Positions 20,002 through 28,419 are shown, counted from the first letter of the stretch. The stretch: 64,000 nucleotides of DNA from Xenorhabdus stockiae (GCF_002632825.1 NZ_NJAJ01000016.1:1-64000), one strand, 5' to 3'. Translations and numbers: made by a program. The notes: generated by a model from the letters alone, not told the origin.

Positions 20002-20146
20002 CAGAGAGTGGTTAAACAAACGTAACAATCACGAGAAATTCGTGTGAAAGATCACATTTTTGTTCTAAACGGATATCTTCAAATTTAAACAACGACATAA
20101 TCATTACTAATTATTTAGAGGTGTAAATTAAATAGCGGGAGGCTCA

Positions 20147-21367
20147 GTGAGTATAGACGTACAACCAAGCCATGTTGACCAAATCAAACAGATTAATCTT
20201 GGTTTGGTTTACGGTTTGATAGATCAATATGGGCCTATTTCACGTATTGCACTTTCTAAAAAATCTCAGTTAGCACCTGCCAGTATTACAAAAATTACCC
20301 GAGAACTGTTCGATGCTCACTTAGTGAAAGAAGTTGAATTTCCTGATCTAGGGTTTCGTGGGCGTCCGGCAATCGGGTTAAAAACCGACAGCAAAGGATG
20401 GCAATTCTTATGTATACGGATTGATAAAGATAGTACTGTATTGGGGCTTAGGGATTTGAGCAATAACCTTATTGTTGAAGAAGAGTTATCCTTATCTGCT
20501 TCTGAAAACCAGTCTTTTTTGAATTGTCTTGCTGAGCTGATCGATAATTTTTTTTCCCGGCATCAATCCCACCTTGAACGTTTAACGGCTATCAGTGTGA
20601 CCACAAACGGGATTGTTGACCCGATTAATGGAATTATTCATAACTCACCGCATTACAGTATCCAGAATCTTCCTCTCAGCACATTTTTATACCGACGTAT
20701 CGGCGTGCCGGTTTTTTTGCAGCATGGTATTACCGCATGGACAATAGCTGAATCTTTATATGGTGCAGGGAAGGGATGCCAGAACATTATTCAGATTGTT
20801 ATTGATGATAACGTTGGTGTTGGCATTATGATCGCCGGGAAAATGCTTCATGCAGGAAATCAGAGTGTTGTTGAAATTGGGCATACTCAGGTCGAACCTG
20901 ATGGCGAGCGTTGCTATTGTGGCAATACGGGCTGTCTGGAAACCGTTGTCGGCATTAAAAATATTTTGCTGAAAGCACGAGAACTAGCCAGCCAATACCC
21001 CGATTCATTAATATCTCCGGCAACGCCTCTGACAGTGGAATTGCTTTGTCTGGCAGCTAATCAGGGTGATCCTCTGGCAACAGAGATTATCCGGGGTGTA
21101 GGGGAAAGAATAGGGCACATCATGGCGATTATGGTCAATATCTTCAATCCCGATAAGATATTGATTGGTTCACCGCTAAACAAGGCGAAACATATTCTTT
21201 ATCCTGTCATTCAACAGAAAATAACGCAGCTTTCACTTCCCGGATACAGCCAAAGAGTCAATCTAGCAGCGACCGCATTTGCTAATTCAGGAACCTTACC
21301 AGCCGCATCATTGATCAAGCAATCCTTGTACAGTGGTCATTTACTGCTCGAAATTATGCAGGGATAG
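20147..21367 (+). CDS. mlc: ROK-family repressor Mlc
   Basis: Glucose-responsive repressor of PTS and sugar genes; in E. coli it is inactivated by sequestration to dephosphorylated EIICB-Glc at the membrane. The 406-residue length equals E. coli Mlc. The N-terminal HTH (GPISRIALSKKSQLAPASITKITRELFDAHLV) and the zinc site (EIGHTQVEPDGERCYCGNTGCLETV: His, then C-x-C-x4-C) are intact. Translation starts at a GTG preceded by GCGGGAGG. It sits alone between ynfL and the bioD-like gene, as in the E. coli ynfL-mlc-ynfK order. Confidence 0.96.
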   Translation: MSIDVQPSHVDQIKQINLGLVYGLIDQYGPISRIALSKKSQLAPASITKITRELFDAHLVKEVEFPDLGFRGRPAIGLKTDSKGWQFLCIRIDKDSTVLGLRDLSNNLIVEEELSLSASENQSFLNCLAELIDNFFSRHQSHLERLTAISVTTNGIVDPINGIIHNSPHYSIQNLPLSTFLYRRIGVPVFLQHGITAWTIAESLYGAGKGCQNIIQIVIDDNVGVGIMIAGKMLHAGNQSVVEIGHTQVEPDGERCYCGNTGCLETVVGIKNILLKARELASQYPDSLISPATPLTVELLCLAANQGDPLATEIIRGVGERIGHIMAIMVNIFNPDKILIGSPLNKAKHILYPVIQQKITQLSLPGYSQRVNLAATAFANSGTLPAASLIKQSLYSGHLLLEIMQG

Positions 21368-21492
21368 CGCACATCAGGCAAAACATTGAGCTAACGCAAT
21401 CCCTATCTCAAACACTTCACCTAAACTTCAACTCAGTTCTCTAGTTACAGCAAAGAGTAACCAGTCTAATCGGTTATTACGGAAATAAATTT

Positions 21493-22044
21493 ATGTTAAC
21501 GCGCTTATTTGTTACAGGCACGGATACCAACATCGGTAAAACGGTTGTTACCCGCGCATTACTGCAATTGTTTAATCATGAAAAGGAAATTGCTGTAGGG
21601 TATGAACCTATAACAGGGGAAGGAACTTCGGTTGATTTTGCTCAAATGACTGACTGTCTTAATAAGCTGAGTCATAAGGCAGATCGTGTGATTGTTGACG
21701 GAAATGGTGGCTGGCGAGCGTTATTACAAGATAATTCTTTCTATTCTGATTGGGTTGTGAAAGAAAAACTACCCGTAATTTTGGTTGTCGGTATTCAAGC
21801 CGGGTGTGTTAATCATGCCATTTTGACTGCACAATCCATTATCAGTGATGGTGTGCCATTGCTTGGTTGGATAGCTAATCGCATCAATCCCGGTTTAGCA
21901 CATTACGCTGAAGTACTGGAAAGGTTACGTTGTCACATACCAGCCCCTCAACTGGGTGAAATTCCTTATCTATTAAGGCCAGAAGAGCGGGAATTATCCC
22001 ATTATCTGGATAGCACCGTCATATCGACGTTTGATTATCTGTGA
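21493..22044 (+). CDS. ynfK: BioD-like protein YnfK, shortened and probably inactive as dethiobiotin synthetase
   Basis: Homologue of the dethiobiotin synthetase paralogue BioD2/YnfK. The P-loop TGTDTNIGKTVV, the VDGNGGW segment and the C-terminal GWIANRINPGLAHYAEVLERL are conserved. However, the protein has 183 residues against 231, with about 40 missing right after the P-loop helix. The motif that should read GYKPVxxG reads GYEPITGEG, so the catalytic lysine is replaced by glutamate. The deletion also removes part of the diaminopelargonate-binding region. The frame is otherwise open, so it may be a decaying gene or one with a changed role. Confidence 0.85.
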   Translation: MLTRLFVTGTDTNIGKTVVTRALLQLFNHEKEIAVGYEPITGEGTSVDFAQMTDCLNKLSHKADRVIVDGNGGWRALLQDNSFYSDWVVKEKLPVILVVGIQAGCVNHAILTAQSIISDGVPLLGWIANRINPGLAHYAEVLERLRCHIPAPQLGEIPYLLRPEERELSHYLDSTVISTFDYL

Positions 22045-22046
22045 AT

Positions 22047-22084
22047 ACAAGAAGGGAGTGCTGCTGTGCTCACTCCCTTCTTGT
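22047..22084. terminator. bidirectional terminator
   Basis: A perfect 14-bp inverted repeat (ACAAGAAGGGAGTG / CACTCCCTTCTTGT) with a 10-base loop begins 2 bases after the ynfK stop, between ynfK and the convergent DUF1161 gene. Very stable, although no long T-tract follows. Confidence 0.85.
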
Positions 22085-22108
22085 GATGTCATTACTTGTG
22101 GCGATAGA

Positions 22109-22426
22109 TTAGTGAGTGGACTGGTTTTCGTCATTAGTGTGAAGAAGTCGGGTATAAATAATTTTCTGTTTGCCGCGGTTACAGCTTCCAACGACTTTCT
22201 CATCACTGTTAACCACTTGATCATTATCGATAACTTCAAGCTTAAAGTTTGCTTGTTTAACGCCGTTGTTAATAATTTTCTGCGCTATTTGCTCTTTTAG
22301 AACATCACATGTTACAACTTTATTTGTCACTACATTGGATTGCGGATTTTGATCTTGTGATGCCTGAGTTACAAAAGATGTAGCTGCAGTCATTAAAATA
22401 GCCCCGGCTAGTAAGAATTTTTTCAC
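22109..22426 (-). CDS. DUF1161 family exported protein
   Basis: Small exported protein of 105 residues with a clear signal peptide (KKFLLAGAILMTAATSFVTQA). The mature part has the DUF1161 pattern: TCDVLKEQIAQKIINNGV, a lysine/valine strand segment, then VVGSCNRGKQKIIYTR. The two cysteines probably form a disulfide. E. coli YnfD is of this family. It is preceded on the same strand by ynfB with a 33-base gap, so the two secreted proteins may form an operon. Function is unknown. Confidence 0.82.
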   Translation of the reverse strand: MKKFLLAGAILMTAATSFVTQASQDQNPQSNVVTNKVVTCDVLKEQIAQKIINNGVKQANFKLEVIDNDQVVNSDEKVVGSCNRGKQKIIYTRLLHTNDENQSTH

Positions 22427-22459
22427 CTTATCTCCTTGTTTTATTGGTATGGGTATAGC

Positions 22460-22828
22460 CTATTTAGGATTAATAGGGCGACCTGTATTCACATCCAGAC
22501 AGCGCTTTGTTTTTGGTTCCCAATAAGCATTCAGGTTGAAGTTTTTCAAACAAGCATCCTCATTGTCAATGTCATTCTCATATTCTTCAAATCTCTTTTC
22601 TTTGCGTTTATTAATTTTATTACGCAAATCACGTTGTGCGTTCCACTCTTCTCTATCCTGTCTGGCGGTCTCTCTGGTCATAGAATTCTCACCACCGCCA
22701 TTAATAATGACGCAGTTATCTGATATGCAAGGATTAGATCTGGATAGCGCAGGAGTTTGCCAAAATAGTAGTAAAAGAAGGGCAATGGCAGGGAAATACT
22801 TAGATATTAAGGAATTATGAACATTCAT
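22460..22828 (-). CDS. ynfB: DUF1283 family exported protein YnfB
   Basis: Exported protein of 122 residues with a signal peptide (YFPAIALLLLLFWQTPALS). The central region has the pattern ETARQDREEWNAQRDLRNKINKRKEKRFEEYENDIDNEDACLKNFNLNAYWEPKTKRCLD-GRPI split over the ORF, matching E. coli YnfB (EQWNDTRNLRQKVNKR and INAYWEPNTLRCLDRRTGR). Two cysteines flank the NAYWEP motif. Function is unknown. It lies upstream of the DUF1161 gene on the same strand, consistent with co-transcription. Confidence 0.85.
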   Translation of the reverse strand: MNVHNSLISKYFPAIALLLLLFWQTPALSRSNPCISDNCVIINGGGENSMTRETARQDREEWNAQRDLRNKINKRKEKRFEEYENDIDNEDACLKNFNLNAYWEPKTKRCLDVNTGRPINPK

Positions 22829-22862
22829 GCTTTAACCTCTCTCACAAAGTATTCATTGAATG

Positions 22863-22916
22863 ATACCCGAAATAATTGAAACCTCTTTTAAAGAGCCGCC
22901 TTATTATTTCGGGTAT
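22863..22916. repeat. intergenic palindromic element
   Basis: Inverted arms ATACCCGAAATAAT and ATTATTTCGGGTAT (14 bp, perfect) enclose 26 bases that contain a smaller palindrome (CTCTTT-T-AAAGAG). Size and shape suit a dispersed enterobacterial palindromic repeat or a terminator for ydfG (minus strand, ending 22962). I cannot test for other genomic copies. Confidence 0.6.
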
Positions 22917-22961
22917 AAAATAACACCTATACCATTACCCATTGATCAACAGATTAAATTT

Positions 22962-23708
22962 TTAAGCTCTATGTATAGTCAGGCCTGCAAATGTCTGGCA
23001 AACAGGCATCATTTCTAATGTATTAATATTGACGCGACCTGGCAGGTTAGCAACCCAGAATACAGCTTCTGCAATATCATCCGCAGTCAGTGCATCTGCG
23101 CCTTCATAGGTTTTATTCACTTTTTCACCATCACCTTTAAAGCGAACCTGAGAAAACTCCGTTCCTCCGACCAAACCCGGTTCAATATCTGTAACCCGAA
23201 CTTTCTTCCCTTGTAAATCAGCACGAAGACCCAGGCTGAACTGTTTTACAAATGCTTTGGTAGCACCGTAAACGTTACCGCCGGCATATGGCCAGCTTGC
23301 TGCAACTGAACCAATATTAATAATATGACCATGATTCATTTTTACCATGTTAGGTAATAAGGCGCGGGTCATATTCACTAAGCCTTTTGTATTGGTATCA
23401 ATCATCGTTTCCCAATCATCAAGGTTAGCCTGATGAGCGGGCTCCAGCCCTAATGCCAGACCTGCATTATTCACGAGAATATCGATATTACGTAAGTTAT
23501 CAGGCAAATCCTGCATCACTTTCTCTATTGCAGCACGATCTTTCACATCCAGTTGTATAGGATAAAATTTTTCACCTAATTCTTCCCTTAATTTATCCAG
23601 ACGTTCTTTACGACGCCCGGTAGCAATAACGATGGAACCATGTTCAATAAATTTTCGTGCAATTGCTTCACCAAAACCAGCTGTTGCTCCAGTCACAAAA
23701 ACAATCAT
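22962..23708 (-). CDS. ydfG: NADP-dependent 3-hydroxy acid/L-allo-threonine dehydrogenase YdfG
   Basis: Short-chain dehydrogenase of 248 residues that oxidises L-allo-threonine, L-serine and related 3-hydroxy acids; E. coli YdfG also reduces malonic semialdehyde. It has the cofactor motif TGATAGFGEAIA, with the NADP-preferring ATGRRKERL that follows, NNAGLALG, the catalytic IGSVAASWPYAGGNVYGATKAF (Ser and YxxxK) and the conserved C-terminus. Monocistronic by spacing. Confidence 0.95.
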   Translation of the reverse strand: MIVFVTGATAGFGEAIARKFIEHGSIVIATGRRKERLDKLREELGEKFYPIQLDVKDRAAIEKVMQDLPDNLRNIDILVNNAGLALGLEPAHQANLDDWETMIDTNTKGLVNMTRALLPNMVKMNHGHIINIGSVAASWPYAGGNVYGATKAFVKQFSLGLRADLQGKKVRVTDIEPGLVGGTEFSQVRFKGDGEKVNKTYEGADALTADDIAEAVFWVANLPGRVNINTLEMMPVCQTFAGLTIHRA

Positions 23709-24030
23709 AGTCGTCCCCTTTTACCGATTATTAACTAATTTTCCTATTTAACTATTAATTAGAGAAAGTTATTTATCTTTAGTCAAGAAAGAATTTAATA
23801 AGTTCTTTAGTTGTGATGAACAAAGGAAGGGTGTTCAGATCCCATTGATTAATGTAACCATATGATATTGATTTGATTTACTGATTTTTCATCTTCATAA
23901 AACAATGGGAGTCATTTCGATAATTAACCATAATGAGTTATTTTATGGGTTGCAGAAAATCATGGGAATACAATATTAATTCCCTGCCACTTGCAGCAGG
24001 GACGCTGGCCCTTAATTTTAATGGCTTGAA
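23709..24030. other. intergenic region with a short hairpin
   Basis: About 320 AT-rich bases between ydfG and the lipoprotein gene, both on the minus strand. The ydfG promoter should lie at the left end. At 23981-24002 a 7-bp stem (TCCCTGC / GCAGGGA) with an 8-base loop is a plausible terminator for the lipoprotein gene. I see no coding frame. Confidence 0.5.
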
Positions 24031-24924
24031 CTATTTAATGAATAGCCCAAATCTCTGTAGCTGATTGATTTGGTTAAAAAACCCACCATAATATTTATTT
24101 TCTTCTACAGTATCATTTGCAGAATATTTGCCATATATTGTAGATAAATCAATGGTTACTTGGTTAATTTCTTCCCAGAGTTTATCGTAAATATTCGGAT
24201 TGTCGGAAGATTTAATCTGATTTAATAATGAAACCAATTTTTCTGCTTCTTTCTGCACATCAGCGTGTTTAAATTGCGGTGTAGGTACAGTGTAATCAAA
24301 TACCGTATTCACAGTATCGTTGTTTTCATCAGCTTTGGTCTCAGGAGTGAACTTTTCATCGTATTCTGTTAAAAAGTATTGCAATAACTCTGGTTTATCA
24401 AAACATTTTGAGGTTATTTTTCCCTGCGATTTTTTATCATAAAGATTAATTTCTTCTGGGAATGGTTTGCCTAAAGGAAATTGGCAGTTAAAGATATTGC
24501 CATCAATAACTGCTGCGTTACTACTTCGTAATGGCATTTCAAGCTCATGTCCGTTAATAGTAACCTCATATTCTGCAGGCATGAAACGATCAGCCTGACC
24601 CTTTAACGCATATACTTCTGATAAGGTGTAATACATATAATTGTTCGGATTGAGAATGCCGCCATTATTGTGCTCCAGTACCATAAAGGTAGATTTATTA
24701 CCTTTATTATTATCAAGATAATGTACTCCCGGTGACAGTTTTACACTTCCGCTGATCCCCGGTTCGATGGTGTAATCCTTATCGTCAATTTTAAATGTGA
24801 TAGTGCTGTTTGTTGGGTTGCTATAATAGAATTTGTTTTTATTGCTTTCAGGATCTAAGGCATCACAGGCTGCAAGAAGTAATGCTGCGCTACTTAATAC
24901 ACCAACTTTTAAAAATGTTTTCAT
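24031..24924 (-). CDS. predicted lipoprotein of unknown function
   Basis: A 297-residue protein with a lipoprotein signal peptide: hydrophobic core VLSSAALLLAAC, with the lipobox LAAC giving Cys20 as the acylated residue. Asp after the Cys-Asp-Ala (position +2) is the classical inner-membrane retention signal. The mature protein is polar, with a beta-rich N-terminal part (STITFKIDDKDYTIEPGISGSVKLSPGVHYL) and a helical C-terminal part (KEAEKLVSLLNQIKSS). I do not recognise the family; it may be specific to this lineage. Monocistronic. Confidence 0.75.
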   Translation of the reverse strand: MKTFLKVGVLSSAALLLAACDALDPESNKNKFYYSNPTNSTITFKIDDKDYTIEPGISGSVKLSPGVHYLDNNKGNKSTFMVLEHNNGGILNPNNYMYYTLSEVYALKGQADRFMPAEYEVTINGHELEMPLRSSNAAVIDGNIFNCQFPLGKPFPEEINLYDKKSQGKITSKCFDKPELLQYFLTEYDEKFTPETKADENNDTVNTVFDYTVPTPQFKHADVQKEAEKLVSLLNQIKSSDNPNIYDKLWEEINQVTIDLSTIYGKYSANDTVEENKYYGGFFNQINQLQRFGLFIK

Positions 24925-25097
24925 TGTTTATCGTCCATAACAAAAAAGTTTTCAAATTATTCATACACCAGAAAATTTTTGCAAATGTTTTGTTTTTAAA
25001 AAAAGAAAAATAAAGTATTCGGAGTTTTCAACTGAGTATGATGTTACGTTGAGTACGGTTTTAATTATCTGATAATTTTATCAAGGAGAGCATATTC

Positions 25098-25457
25098 ATG
25101 ATAAAACCAGCTACGCTTCTGATCCCTGTACCTGATGTTAGTCAGGGTTTGGAATGGTATAAACAGGCATTTCCAGAAGCAGAAAGTATTTATTTGAAAG
25201 AATTTAACTTTACTATATTAAAAATAAGAAATTTTATTCTAGAAATAGTTCAGGCAGATGAAAAAGTTTATGCTGGAAAAAATGGTACTGTTCTGTATTG
25301 GTCAGTCCCTTGTCTTAAATCAGCTATTCATAACTTCGAAGAAATAGGTGCGAAACTATATAGGGGACCGATGAAAATTGAAAATAATTTAGGAATGTGC
25401 CAATTAGAAGATCCGTTCGGAAATCTGATAGGATTGCGTGGTAAATTCTTACTATAA
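25098..25457 (+). CDS. VOC (glyoxalase/bleomycin-resistance fold) protein
   Basis: A 119-residue protein of the vicinal oxygen chelate superfamily. The repeated beta-alpha-beta-beta-beta pattern is visible (TLLIPVPDVSQGLEWYKQAFP, then VPCLKSAIHNFEEIGAKLYRGP and a C-terminal LEDPFGNLIGLRGKF). The final DPFGNLIG motif normally supplies a metal ligand glutamate; here the position is not clearly Glu. Substrate unknown. The next gene starts 46 bases later on the same strand. Confidence 0.75.
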   Translation: MIKPATLLIPVPDVSQGLEWYKQAFPEAESIYLKEFNFTILKIRNFILEIVQADEKVYAGKNGTVLYWSVPCLKSAIHNFEEIGAKLYRGPMKIENNLGMCQLEDPFGNLIGLRGKFLL

Positions 25458-25503
25458 ATGTATTATTATTACTCAATAATACCTTTGTACTGATGAGATA
25501 CAT

Positions 25504-26013
25504 ATGAGCAAAAGAATACTTGAAGTCGTTGATTACAATCCTCAGTGGCCTGTTCTGTACCAAAAAGAAGCTGAATTGTTACTTGATATATTGAACAAAA
25601 ATATATCTAAGATTCATCATATAGGTAGTACTAGTGTTGAACATCTTGCTGCAAAACCAATTATCGATATTTTAGTTGAAGTGAATGATATTAACTTACT
25701 GGACAGTTATTCAGATATTATGTTTCATCATGGTTATAAAGCGAAAGGGGAAAATGGTATCGCAGGAAGGCGATATTTCCAGAAAGGGGACGATAATCGG
25801 ACTCACCACATACATGCTTTTGAGGTCGGTAATCCACGTATTGTAGATCATTTGGCTTTTCGTGATTATTTAAAGCAACACTCTAATATTGCGAAAAAAT
25901 ATGGAGAGCTTAAAAAGCAAATAGTTAAAGTTTGCAATAATGATAGTGATAAATATTGCCGTAGCAAAGAGGCCTTTATCACTTATCACCTTATTGAAGC
26001 GCTCCGTGTTTAG
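25504..26013 (+). CDS. GrpB family protein (nucleotidyltransferase fold)
   Basis: A 169-residue protein of the GrpB/UPF0157 family. Family motifs are VVDYNPQWPVLYQKEAELL at the N-terminus, IHHIGSTSVEHLAAKPIIDILVEV, and HHIHAFEVGNP with LAFRDYLKQH in the second half. The GST-x11-D-x-D-like arrangement suggests a nucleotidyltransferase-related fold. The biochemical role is unknown. Its stop overlaps the convergent cobD stop by about three bases, so no terminator separates them. Confidence 0.85.
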   Translation: MSKRILEVVDYNPQWPVLYQKEAELLLDILNKNISKIHHIGSTSVEHLAAKPIIDILVEVNDINLLDSYSDIMFHHGYKAKGENGIAGRRYFQKGDDNRTHHIHAFEVGNPRIVDHLAFRDYLKQHSNIAKKYGELKKQIVKVCNNDSDKYCRSKEAFITYHLIEALRV

Positions 26014-27083
26014 CTATAAGAAAAGATTTTTTGCATGGCTGTAATTAAGCGCTGATTTTCCCACTCACTGAGTACGGCTATTCGATAGTAACGGTTATCT
26101 AGTCCGGCATAATTTTTACAATGGCGGATTAGCAACTGATGTTTCAGTAAGGCATGCCACAGATCAATCTCAGGTCGCTCACAACGAAAAAACAAAAAAT
26201 TGGCTGATGGCGGCCAGATTGTCAGTTCAGAAAAGGCTGAAAGTTGGTTCCATAAATAATGTTGCTGTGATTTAAGCCATTGATGTGTAGCAGCAATATA
26301 GTCATGCTCCTCAAATAAAATTTCACCGACTTTTGCGGCAAAAGCGTTAATTGACCACGGCTCACGTCTGTTTTTCATCTCTGCAATAACAGTTGTATTT
26401 CCGCTGATTAAATAACCTAAGCGTAGCCCGGGAATAGCAAAAAATTTTGTCATTGAACGCAATATATAGAGATGTTTTGTGGTCGAAATTTGAGGGGTCA
26501 ATCCTCGGTTATCAGGTAAAAAATCAATAAAGGATTCATCGACAATCAGCGAAATTCCATTTTTCTCGCAATATTCCACCAGCGCCTGTATGACTTGATT
26601 ATCCGGCATTAACCCAGTGGGATTATTCGGCGTAGCAATAAACAAACAATCGGGTTTAATCGCAGCAAGCATATCCAGTAGACGTAAATCAGGCTGAAAT
26701 CCGGTTTCTTCTGTTAATGGATAGTCGATGATTTTTGTTCCGATTTGCTGCAAAGCCCGTCGATATTCGGCAAACCCCGGAGTAAGAAGTAGAGCGCGTT
26801 TGGGTTTAAGATAACGGACAATGGCATAAATCAGCTCTGTCGCACCGTTACCTGCAATGACCTTTGTCTCATCACATTTATGCGCTTTTGCAATTACCTG
26901 ATGTAAATAGCGATATTCCACATCGGGATATTTTTCAATATCGGCCAGACTATTCTTTATCAACGTCTTAACGCTTTCCGGCGGGCCTAGCGGGTTAATA
27001 TTGGCACTGAAATCAATGAGTGCATCGGCTGAAAGACCATATTGTTGAGAAATGCCGATAATATTGCCGCCATGTTCACTCAT
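26010..27083 (-). CDS. cobD: L-threonine-O-3-phosphate decarboxylase
   Basis: PLP-dependent enzyme that makes (R)-1-amino-2-propanol O-2-phosphate, the linker attached by CbiB in cobalamin synthesis. It is a 357-residue aminotransferase fold I protein: HGGNIIGIS and DFSANINPLGPP at the N-terminus, IATPNNPTGLMP, VDESFIDF, and the PLP lysine in LRSMTKFFAIPGLRLGY. It overlaps cobA by 4 bases (ATGA), so they form one minus-strand operon divergent from the cbi operon. Confidence 0.95.
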   Translation of the reverse strand: MSEHGGNIIGISQQYGLSADALIDFSANINPLGPPESVKTLIKNSLADIEKYPDVEYRYLHQVIAKAHKCDETKVIAGNGATELIYAIVRYLKPKRALLLTPGFAEYRRALQQIGTKIIDYPLTEETGFQPDLRLLDMLAAIKPDCLFIATPNNPTGLMPDNQVIQALVEYCEKNGISLIVDESFIDFLPDNRGLTPQISTTKHLYILRSMTKFFAIPGLRLGYLISGNTTVIAEMKNRREPWSINAFAAKVGEILFEEHDYIAATHQWLKSQQHYLWNQLSAFSELTIWPPSANFLFFRCERPEIDLWHALLKHQLLIRHCKNYAGLDNRYYRIAVLSEWENQRLITAMQKIFSYS

Positions 27084-27883
27084 GGTATTACTCCGTCAAT
27101 AGAACCTTCCAGTGTAGGGCAAAGCGAAGAAAGATTCAGATAAGAGGGAGAGAAGGCTAGCATTTCACTTAAATTAACCACATCACCGATCACAATCAGA
27201 GCAGGTGCATGCAGTTCCTTTTCTTCTGCCTTTGCTGCCAGTGTTTCCAGTGTGCCGATAACGCTCTCCTGCTTCGGATGGCTGGCATACATAACGACTG
27301 CCGCTGGCGTTGTCACGGGTTTTCCATGCTGAACTAATTGCTGACAGATATCTGTCAGGCGGGTCATTCCCATCAAAATGATCAGAGTACCTTCCAGTTG
27401 AGCGAGTATTCTCCAGTTCTGTTGTGTATTTTCCTGGGAAGTGTGTCCGGTCACAATATGAAAACCCGATGCGTAATCGCGGTGAGTGACCGGGATCCCT
27501 GCATAGGCTAATCCGCCAATTGAGGAACTGATCCCCGGAACAATTTCAAATTTAATACCATATTGCGCCAGAATTTCTGCTTCTTCTCCCCCACGACCGA
27601 AAACATAAGGATCGCCGCCTTTTAAGCGCACGACTCGTTTTCCGTCCAGAGCATGTTTTACCAGAATTTCGTTAATCGCTTCTTGTGGAATAGGGTGATA
27701 ATCATGTTCTTTACCGACATTAATAATTTCACAGTGATCGGGTATTTGAGCAATAAGTTCAGGATTAACGAGACGATCATGAACAATGACATCAGCAGAT
27801 TGAATGCAATGTAATCCCTTGATTGTAATTAAACCCACATCGCCGGGACCTGCACCGACTAACCATACACATCCTTTATTCAT
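27080..27883 (-). CDS. cobA: uroporphyrinogen-III C-methyltransferase
   Basis: SAM-dependent enzyme methylating C2 and C7 of uroporphyrinogen III to give precorrin-2, the branch point to cobalamin and siroheme. The 267 residues are a single tetrapyrrole-methylase domain: VWLVGAGPGDVGLITIKGLHCIQSADVIVHDRLV, RLKGGDPYVFGRGGEE and VPGISSSIGGLAYAGIPVTHR. It lacks the dehydrogenase/ferrochelatase module of CysG, so precorrin-2 oxidation must be done elsewhere. It is first in a cobA-cobD operon, with a possible -10 TATAAT around 27917-27922 upstream. Confidence 0.95.
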   Translation of the reverse strand: MNKGCVWLVGAGPGDVGLITIKGLHCIQSADVIVHDRLVNPELIAQIPDHCEIINVGKEHDYHPIPQEAINEILVKHALDGKRVVRLKGGDPYVFGRGGEEAEILAQYGIKFEIVPGISSSIGGLAYAGIPVTHRDYASGFHIVTGHTSQENTQQNWRILAQLEGTLIILMGMTRLTDICQQLVQHGKPVTTPAAVVMYASHPKQESVIGTLETLAAKAEEKELHAPALIVIGDVVNLSEMLAFSPSYLNLSSLCPTLEGSIDGVIP

Positions 27884-28001
27884 GAGATGACCTCTATGGA
27901 TGTAAAATATAATGAAATTATATTTTTCTTTATCTCAGGGTTTTTACTATACACAATATAAATATGTTGATAATTATTACTGCAATGCTGAACAATTGAA
28001 A

Positions 28002-28015
28002 TTGATTCAAATCAA
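28002..28015. promoter_or_regulatory. FNR-binding site (perfect consensus)
   Basis: TTGATTCAAATCAA matches the FNR consensus TTGAT-N4-ATCAA at all ten defined positions, and the symmetry extends outwards (AAATTGAT and ATCAATTT). It lies 119 bases upstream of the cobA start and about 405 upstream of cbiA, so it is better placed for cobA-cobD. Activation would fit the oxygen-independent cobalamin route encoded here. Confidence 0.75.
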
Positions 28016-28285
28016 TTTTTGTATTTTTTGATGATGAATATTTTTCAGATTAGATGTTATCGTTTTAAATTAAAGTGTTTTATGTGAAGTTAATTTAATT
28101 AAAGATAAACGATATTCATTTTTAAACTAAAAATATCAATGCACTACTGGTTGTTATTGCCACCTCATTGTTGTTATGTGTCATTTTTCATTTTATCTCA
28201 CTATAAATAATTATTAGAGGTTGTCATTAATATTATCAGTGGAATATTAATTGTTATATGGCGGGTTAATTAAAAGTCATTTTGT

Positions 28286-28299
28286 TTGATATATGTCAA
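28286..28299. promoter_or_regulatory. near-consensus FNR-like site upstream of cbiA
   Basis: TTGATATATGTCAA differs from the FNR consensus at one defined position (G for A in the right half). Its centre is about 128 bases upstream of the cbiA start, leaving space for an activated promoter and a leader of about 85 bases. It also partly resembles a CRP half-site arrangement, so FNR is favoured but not certain. Confidence 0.45.
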
Positions 28300-28372
28300 T
28301 GATTAGGAATGCATGAATTTAACATCCTATTACTAATACAAGATTAAAACTAAGAAAGTCTTAAAAACTAAA

Positions 28373-28395
28373 TCTGATTTTAATATCAAATCAGA
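28373..28395 (+). promoter_or_regulatory. leader hairpin just upstream of cbiA
   Basis: Perfect 8-bp arms TCTGATTT and AAATCAGA with a 7-base loop end 24 bases before the chosen cbiA start. It lies within the predicted 5' leader and could modulate mRNA stability or translation. No T-tract follows, so it is not a terminator. Confidence 0.4.
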
Positions 28396-28419
28396 ATTTA
28401 TATGTTTTGGGGTAAGCAC

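Larger units (their letters stand above)
27884..28419. promoter_or_regulatory. divergent regulatory region between cobA and cbiA
   Basis: About 535 very AT-rich bases without a gene. Elements seen are a palindrome AAAATATAAT-GAA-ATTATATTTT at 27904-27926 near cobA; a perfect FNR box at 28002-28015; a near-consensus FNR-like site at 28286-28299; and a leader hairpin at 28373-28395. I looked for the conserved B12-box/GCCACTG architecture of a cobalamin riboswitch and did not find it. No pocR regulator gene is present in the window. Confidence 0.6.

Noticed and set aside
27884-28419. Cobalamin riboswitch upstream of cbiA
   Set aside because: Expected from Salmonella, but the conserved B12-box and core GC-rich stems are not seen in this AT-rich leader. 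A covariance-model search would be decisive.
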